Of a stretch of 64,000 nt of DNA, positions 1 through 9,000 are shown in pieces. A program made the translations under genes and the position numbers. The notes below the pieces were generated by a model, which searched no databases, was not told the DNA's origin, and saw only the letters and a program-made list of their open reading frames with translations. The DNA lies in contig JAOSKI010000004.1 in assembly GCA_027493675.1 (NCBI GenBank), positions 36,894 through 100,893 on the forward strand, given 5' to 3'. Position 1 is the stretch's first letter. The number at the start of each line of letters is the position of its first letter. This DNA comes from Microthrixaceae bacterium (GTDB lineage: Bacteria; Actinomycetota; Acidimicrobiia; Acidimicrobiales; Microtrichaceae).

Positions 1-3000
1 CGGCGCAATCCCGGTGACACCGGCGCGTCCGTCGTCGTCGTCGGCAGCCGAGGCACCTCCAGCACCGACCGCCCATCGATCGAGCGCTGCTCCGAGCGCT
101 GATTCGTCCCCAGCCGCCCCCTGGCACCCCCGCCTGCAGCATCACGTGGGTGGGCGCCTCCGGCGGCGACTGGGACGTCACCGGCAACTGGAACCTCGCT
201 CGAATCCCGAACGACACCGACGTGGTCTGCATCCCCGACGACGCCACGGTCGTGCACTCCACCGGTCAGACGATCGTCCGGTACCTCCTCTCCGACGGCG
301 ACATCACCCTCTCCGGCGGTTCGCTGGCCGCGGCCGAGGAGTCGCACGTCCAGAACCTGGACCTCTCCGGTGGAACGATCTCTTCAGGGAGCGAGCTGAC
401 GGTCACAGCGAGCCTCTCCTGGAGCAGCGGCTCGCTGGGTGGATCCGGCACCACCGTGGTCGCCCCCGGGGCGGCGGGTGTGATCTCAGGCTCCGGGACC
501 AAGACCCTCACCGGCCTGCTCCGCAACGACGGCAACATCACGTGGTCGGCGGGCACCCTCGAGATGGCCTCCGGCGGCAACGGCCCGCACCTCGACAACG
601 CGGGCGCCCTGACCATCAGCGGCGCCGTGACCACGACGACCGTCACCAACGAGGACACTCCACGGATCACGAACCGGGTGGGGGCCTGATCCGCAAGACC
701 GGTGGAGCGACAACCAGAGCCTCCCTCGGCGACGGGGGTTCTCTCTCCAACGAGGGCAGGATCTCCGTGGCGGGCGGGACGGCTTGGTGCTCGACGGAGA
801 TGTCGAGCAGGTCTCGGAGCACCTCACCGGTGGCACCTGGGAGATCTCGGAAGGCGCCCTGACGATCGCCGCCGGGTCATGGCCTCTCGTTCAGACCAGG
901 CCGAGATCGTCCTTTGGGGCGACTCGACGGCACGATCCTCAACGGCTCGGACCTCGGCGCGTTGACGGGTTCCTTCAGGCGGCAACCAAGGAACGCTGTC
1001 CTTGCACGACAGGCAACTCGTCGTGTCCCCTGGCTTCGGCAACCAGGGCACGATCCACCTCGAGGCGTGGTCTCAGCCTCGATGGACCTGACGGGTTCTC
1101 GCAGTCCTCCAGCGGGCGACTCCAGGTCGAGATCTCGGGTGTGGCGCCGGCCGGATCGAACGGCAGGGTCGAGACGAACGTCGCCTCCTTGGGCGGAACC
1201 ATCGAGGCGATCCTCGTCCCCACGGACGAAGAGGAGAGCGAGGCTCCTTACGAGCCGGGCCCGGGCGACGCCTTCACCGTGATCGATGCCGACTGGCTGA
1301 TCGGGACGTTCGACACCGTCGAAGGCCCGCTCGAGGCAACCTACGACTCCGACGACGGTGACGTGATCCTCTCCCTGGGTGGCGTCACCGGAGGCTGCAC
1401 CGTGAGCTGGGACGGCGGCGCAGGCGACGGGCGCTGGGACACGGCCGCCAACTGGGACACAGACGTCGTTCCGGGATCCACCGACCGGGCCTGCATCCCC
1501 GAGGGTTCCACCGCCGAGCACTCCACCGGCACCTCGAGCGTCGGCTCGGTCGATGCCCAGGGGACCCTCCGGGTGTCGGGAGGCACGCTCGGCATCGCCG
1601 GCGACTCCTCGGTGTCCAACCTCCAGGTCGCCGGCGGCATCCTCGACGGCTCGGGTGACCTCGCCGTCACCGACACGTTCACCTGGACCTACGGCACGGT
1701 GCGTGGTGGGGGTGTGCTGCGGCTGGCACCGGGGTCTTCCGGGTCGATCTCGGGCACGGTGACCTTGGCTCGTCACCTCCAGAACGAGGCCACCCTCGTG
1801 TGGCAGTCCGGGTCGATCGCGTTCTCGGAGTCGGGTGGGGTGCACGCCCATCTCGACAACCACGCCACCTTGGAGATCCGCAATCCCGAGAACGCGTACT
1901 CGGTGTGTTGCACCGCGCAACCCATCATCACCAACCGTGCGGGTGCCACCATCACCAAGACCGTCGACGGCATCACCACCCTCGGCGCCGGTGGCAACCA
2001 GTTCACCAACGACGGCACCGTGCGCTCGGTGGCCGGACTGCTGCTCATCGGCGGCGGCACCGCCAGCGGCGGGTCGGGCACCTGGGTCGCGGATGCCAAC
2101 CTGTCCCTCCACGCCGGCACCTTTGCGCTCACCGGCGCGGTCACCGGCAGCGGCCAGTTCTCGGTCTCGGGTGCCGCCGTGCGTTTCACCGGCTCCAACC
2201 AGTTCAACCCTGCGCAGACCGCGGTCACCGGCGGCAGTCTCGACCTCGATCAGGACACCGACGGCGGCAACACCACCGGCACCCTGGCGGTGTCCTCCGG
2301 CGTGCTCGACGGTGACGCCGACCTGGCCGTGACCGACGCGTTCACGTGGACCTACGGCACGGTGCGTGGTGGGGGTGTGCTGCGGCTGGTACCAGGGTCT
2401 TCCGGGTCGATCTCGGGCACGGTGACCTTGGCTCGTCACCTCCAGAACGAGGCCACCCTCGTGTGGCAGTCCGGGTCGATCGCGTTGTCGGAGTCGGGTG
2501 GTGTGCACGCCCATCTCGACAACCACGCCACCTTCGAGATCCGCAATCCCGAGAACGCGTACTCGGTGTGTTGCACCGCCCAACCCACCATCACCAACCG
2601 TGCGGGTGCCACCATCACCAAGACCGTCGACGGCATCACCACCCTCGGCGCCGGTGGCAACCAGTTCATCAACGACGGCACCATCCGGATCGGCTCCGCT
2701 TCGACGCTGCAGGTCGGCGACACGTTCACCCAGGGAACGACCGGCCGCCTGCAGTTCGGCCTGGCCGGGACCAGCCCCGGAACCACCCACGGCCGGTTGC
2801 TCGTGAGCGGGCAGGCGACCCTCGCCGGAACGGTGGCCTCCACCTTCGAGGGCGGCTTCACATCCACCCAGGGCGAGCAGTTCCTCGTCCTCGACGCCGC
2901 CTCGCTGTCAGGCTCCTTCGCCACCGTGGACAGCCCCTTGGTGCCCCACTACGACACCGCAGCGGCCACCGTCACCCTGGTCGACGAGACGTTCGTGCCG

Positions 3001-6000
3001 GTGCCGCCCACGGTGTCGCTCTCCCCGCAGTCGGCGGTGGAGAGCTCCGGCACGTTCATGATCGAGGTCCGCGGCATCGGCGGCAACGTGCCCGTCGAGG
3101 TGCCCGTGCATGTGCTCGCCGGCACCGCCGGCGAGCCGGCGGACTTCTCCACCGACTTCACCCCCACGACCGTGACCGTCCTCCCCGGCGGGCTCACCCA
3201 CGTGCCCGTGACCATCGAGGCCGACACCCTCGACGAGGACGACGAGACCTTCACGGTGGTCGTGGGTGGCGCCATCGCCACGATGACCGTCGTCGACGAC
3301 GACGAGCCACCTCAGGTGGTGATCGACGGCCTAAGCATCACCGAGGGTGACGAGGGCACGGTCGACGCAACGCTCAGCGTGCGGCTCGTGGGGCCGTTCC
3401 TCGGTTCGCTTCCGCAGCCCTCCGGTCGCCTGGTCACAGTGGAGGCCACGACACATGCCGGCACGGCACTGGCAGGTTCGGACTACATCGCGACGAGTGA
3501 CATCGTGGTGTTCCAACCGGGGCAGACCACGAAGCTGTTCACGGTCCCGATCGTCGGTGACACCCTCGACGAGGACCACGAGCAGTTCACCGTGACCCTC
3601 CAGGGAGCCGTCAACGCCACCGTGGCCGAAGGGGAGATGGCCACCGTCACCATCGTCGACGACGACAGCACCGCCACGGGTGACGTCGCCCAACAGCTGG
3701 ACGAGGGTGGCGGGCAGCTGTTCGACCTGCTGGACGACTGGGGTGGCGAGTACGACCTCGATCGCAACGGGCCCTCCCCTTCGAGCTGCCCGGGCACACC
3801 GACGAGCTGGCCGGTCTGTACGAGCCCCAGGACGAGCTCGGCGCGCTCGAAAGCCCTTCGACGAATCTCGACGACGACCTGGCCGCTCTGTGCGGGCAAC
3901 TCGAGGATCGGGGTCTCGAGATCGACTGGGTCGAGGGAGGTGTGTGCGGCAAGCCGGCACCTCCCACGGAGGCCGACATCATCCAGGTCCGCTACACCGC
4001 ACGGCTCTCGGAGCTCGCCGAGGCCATCGGCTTCACCGCGGACGAGCTCAACGACGACGCCGAAGGGGTCCTCGACGGCCTGGCGGCGAACCTCGGCCTC
4101 GACGCCGACTTCGATGCCGGCGCGGACCTCGTGGTCACCCTCGTGGTCGGTGTCGACGAGACCGGCTTCTACGTCTCCGACGAGAGCGGCATGCGCCTCG
4201 GGCTCGACACCACCACCACGGTCCGCGGCACCGGCGACGTCGGCGGGATCACCGGGCTCGACCTCGAGGGACCGACCGACGTCGACGTCGCTGTCCTCCT
4301 GCAGGCCAACGGCGGCGCCGCCCGCCTGCGCACCGCAGAGCTGACCCGACCGCCCGCGGCCTACCTGCGCCCGGCTGCCGAGGGAACCGTCGCGATGCAT
4401 CTCGACGCCACCCTCGACCCGGTGGACCTCGCCTGGGACGCCACGTTCACCCTGGCCGTCGGGCCGGACTTCAGCACCGACATCACCGTGGACGCCCGCC
4501 TGGCGGGCACCCTCACCCTCCCCGGTCTCACCGAGGCGGGCCAGCCCGCCGTCATCACGTTGGTCCGGCACCTTCGACGGCACGACCTGGACCCTCACAG
4601 GAGAGGGCGCCTCCGCCGCCGAGTACGCGCTCGCCGGGTTCGACGTCGACGAGCTCGGCTTCCAGGTGATCCTGTCCCCAGACACCTTCACCGGCACCGC
4701 AGCCGCCACCCTGCACACCGACCTCGGTGACGACGACCACCCCGTCGACATCGACCTGACCAGGAGCTTCGACCACACGACGTTCCACGTGGATGGTCAC
4801 CTGGAGATGGGCGACGTGAGCCTCGGCGGCGACCCCGCACCCGCCTGGCTGGGCGGCCTCACCCTCGACGCCGGCTTCGACGGCGACATCGCAGCAGGCA
4901 CTCTCAGCGGCGGCGTCACGGTGGCGGCCGACGTGGTGGTGCTCGACCCGCAACCGGCGGCGGGCGGCGAAGAGCCAGAGGGCGTCGCCCGGGCGGGGGC
5001 GTGAGCGGCACCTCACCGCGGACGGCCACCTCGCTCTGCACGCCGACTCCCTGACCGCCAGCATCGGTGGCGCCATCGACATCGCCGCCAGCGACGTCGA
5101 CATCTCCCTCGGTGCCGACGCAACCGGTCCTGTCCTCACCATCGCCTCCGCCACCGCCACGGTGCCCTCGCTCAACGGCCTCGGGGTGACCTTCACCGGC
5201 CTGCACCTCAACCGCGACGGCACCTGGGGTGCGGACGGCGTGGCGGTGGCGACCCAGGGGCTCCTCCAGACGATCGGTCTGGGCGGGATCGTGCCCTTCG
5301 ACATCACCTCCGTCGCCCTCGACTTCCCCGACATGGAGGACCTGGACGCCTTCGAGGTCTCCGTCACCGGCAGCATCGACTTCGCCGCCATGGGCACCTG
5401 CCGTTCACGCCGATCATCGGCCTCGGTGGCGACCCGGTCGGCCCTTCCTCCCCGCCGGAGGACAACGACTTCAGCTTCTCCGTCGCCGTCGAGTCGCTGA
5501 GCGAGGGCGGATCCGGCCCTGGGACCTCGGGCCGATCACCCTCGGCTTCGAGGACCTCGTCGTCGGAGACAGCGGGATCACGTTCGGCTCGCAACTCACC
5601 CTGGGCGGCTACCACGACGGCGTGTGGGCCGGCGACGCCTGCGGCTCGTTGTCGATCCTGGGCGGCCTCGACGACCTCCAGGGCGAGGCCGCCATCGACG
5701 TGTGCGGCTCCCTGGATATCACCCCCGACGGCGCCAGCCTCGACCTCGACGGCACCTTCTCGGTCTCGGCGACCCTGGGCGATGCCGTCACCGTCGAGGG
5801 CGCGCATCTCCGCTTCGGACTCGGCATCGCGATGGACGACCAGTTCGCCTTCACGGTCACCGGCCCCACCTTCGAGGGCTTCGGTGTCGACCGCATCGAG
5901 ATCGCGTTCGGCGACGTCATGCGCCTCGTGGGCACCGAGGTGGACATCGACTTCTCCCCGGCACCCGGCGAACCGCTCGTCGCCTTCGGCGGTGCGCTCG

Positions 6001-9000
6001 GCGACGGCTCGCTCGCCGTCGAGTTCGACGACGCGGACGTGTTCTCCGGCTGGGGTGGCGAGGCCGGCAACCTCGGGATCGCCGCCGACGGCACCGTGGT
6101 GCTGCTGCCCGGCTTCTTCGTGGACATCCACGTTCCCGACGGCGAGCGCTTCGGCCTGCCCGACTGGCTGCCGTTGAGGGTCGACGAGGTCGGGATCCGC
6201 TTCCCCGACGTCGACCTGGGGAACATCCCGCCCGAAGGCGTCCCCGTGGAGGACCTCGCGGACTTCGCCCTGCGCTTCTCCGGCGGGCTGGAGGTCACCG
6301 ACGCGTGGCCCATCGCGGCGGCCGTCGACGGTCTCGAGGTGGACCTGGGCAAGCTGTCCCGCGGCGAGGAGTTCCCCATCACCAACCTCGACGGGTTCCG
6401 CATGGGCGTCGAGCCCTTCGAGCTGGTGCCGGGCTTCCGCGTCGGCGGCGGCCTCGAGCTCGGCAGCGTGACCGTCGACGCCGACGCTGAGCCGGGGAAC
6501 CAGCCCGAGGACGTCCTCTACGGCAGGATCTTCGGCGAGTTCAGCTACGAGGGCATGGGGGCGGGCATCGACCTGGTGGTCAGCCAGTACGGCCCGGTAC
6601 TCGCTCAGCTCCAGGTCCCCCTCGCGATACCCATCGACGGCGGGGCCCTGGGTGGGGTGATCCTGTCGTCGGTCGAAGGTGGCATCGCCTTCGGCGGGCC
6701 GGCCTTCCCCGACCCCGAGCGGCCCGTCGAGATCCTCCACGACCCGGCCTTCGACACCGACTTCCCGGTGAACGACGACACCATCCGCGACTCGGTGGAA
6801 CCGGCGGTGCAGAACGGCAACCTCACCTGGGACAACGGCTTCACCCTGGCGATGTCGGGGAACCTCACCCACGCCCTGGCCCCCGGCGTCGTCACAGGTG
6901 ATGTCACCCTCGGCGCCAACATCGGCATGGTCCCCGGCCAGGAGGGCCTCAAGCTCCTCGGCAGCGGCGACATCTCGGTGTGGGGCATGTCCTACGCCGG
7001 CACCGCCCTGCTGATGGACCTCACCGACCCGGCCAAACCGAGCTTCGACTTCGCCTTCGAGACCCCCCCAGGTGGGCAACCCGCTCAGCTTCCTGATGCC
7101 CGCCCAGGCCGTGCTCGAGGCGAGCCTCGACACCACCGGGATGCTCTCCGGGTTCGGCCTCGGCGTCGGCACGTTCCTCGACCGGCTCACCACCGGCACC
7201 CTGGAGGTGGGCCAGGGGTTCTTCGAGGACACCCTCGACGCGCTCGCCGCCGACCTTCAGGCCCACCACGACCGTCCCCTGTCCACGATCGTGCTCGACA
7301 GGGACCACAGCGGCTTCGTCTCGGCCACCGAGGACGAGGCAGTGATCGACCGCCAGTTCCTCATCTCCGGTGTCATGGGATGGCTGGGTACGGGTGAGGA
7401 CTCCCTGCCCTCCGACCCGGTCGGTGCGGCCAGAGCCGGACAGATCTTCCTCGCCGAGCTGCTGTCCACCGCCGGCGACGTCCTCCACGGCGGCGGCACC
7501 TTCGACCTGGCCGATGTGTTCACCAAGGCCGACTACATGGCCTTCGCCCAGATCCTCGGGGCCGGCAAGGAGGCCGTTGCCGCCGTCCTCGGGGTGATGC
7601 GCGACGCGGTGATCGACGCCGGCGACGCCTTCATGTCGCAGTTCGACCCGTCCTTCCACCTGCGCGGCGCCCTCCAGCCGATCATCCTGGGCATCCCCTT
7701 CGGCGAACCCCAGCACGAGGTGGAGCTGATCATCACCGAGGACGGGCTCGGCTTCGGCTTCGACACGAGCGTCGTGGACATCGGGATGCAGCTCTGCGAC
7801 CGCATCGCACCCTTCATCGGCAGCGCCGTGTGCCGGATGTTGTCCCTGGGCTTCGAGGACCACCTGGGCATGACCGTCGAGCTGCCCCCTCGGCGGGATC
7901 GTCGAGGGCCTCTTCGGGGGTTCAGGGACTCCCCACCGTCGACCCGATGAGCGGCGACTGGGCCATCGAGCTGCGCGGCGGGCTGCGTTGGCTCGACTTC
8001 GAGGTGGGCCAGATGACCGGCCTGGCGATCGCCCCCGGGAACCAGGCCTTCCTCGACGCCCACGTGCAGAAGCTCTACGAGGACCCCGACGCACCGCTGG
8101 ACACCTCCCGCATCCCGATCCAGAGTGCGGACCACTACGAGGACCTGCTCACCTACGGGGGGGTGCTGCTCAACGGCCGCCTCCTGCTTCCGGAGCTGCT
8201 CACCGATCCGGTCGGCCTGCTCGGCTCGCTCGACATCCCCGTTCCGGAGGATCCCCTGGAGCTCCCCGCGTGGGTCTCCGCGGTCGCCGAGCACCTGAGC
8301 CGGGTGGCGCAACCGGCCACGGTCCAGCTCTACCTGCCCAGCTTCGCCTCGGTGCTGCTGCCCGACTACGACGCGCCGACCGAGGCCGAGCGGCTCATCC
8401 CCGTGGGTTCCGGACAGGAGCTCGCGGATCGTTTCAACGAGGTCTCCCAGGCCGCCTACCTGGAGGGCACCTTCGACGGCACCCTGCTGAGCATCCCCTT
8501 CGGCAAGGCCCGGGTCTACACCGACGTCGACACCATCGGGGTCGAAGGGAAGCTGCCGCTGATCGGGCTCCAGGCGAACTTCCAGCTCGACACCGCCCCG
8601 ACCGCCGGCTCCGACGGCACTGTGCAGCTGCCCCGGGCGATCACCACTGTGAGCATCGACGAGGCAGAGATCGACGCGGCACTCGCGAGGCTCGGCCTGC
8701 CTCCGATCGTCGGCGGGGTGGCCGGCGTGGACTCCACCTTCCGGGCTGTCTCACCCGGCTACGAACCCACCTCCACCGATCCGCTGCTGCGCAAGGGGCA
8801 TCGAGCTCCTGGACGCGCCTGGCTGTCGACGGACTCGTGGACGATGCGGAGTTCCGCCTCGCCATCACCCCGCCGACCACACCCGGGCTACCCGACCTCG
8901 TCGGCACCGCCCGAGTCGGCCGGATCGGCCTTGCCGGCGTAGAGCTGAGGGACACCGAGCTCACCCTCACCCAGAGCGAAGGCCGCTTCTCCATCGGCGT

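Noticed and set aside
1675-2688. CRISPR-like spacing of repeats
   Set aside because: There are only two long repeats and they are in-frame protein-coding; no short repeat/unique spacer array exists anywhere in the window.
877-2790. Long minus-strand ORF (637 aa) opposite the giant gene
   Set aside because: It is the antisense shadow of the repeat region: its Arg/Gly/Val-rich composition and repeats mirror the plus-strand codons, and no motif is present.
5364-7232. 622-aa minus-strand ORF
   Set aside because: Antisense shadow of the giant gene; long open frames on both strands are expected at this GC content.
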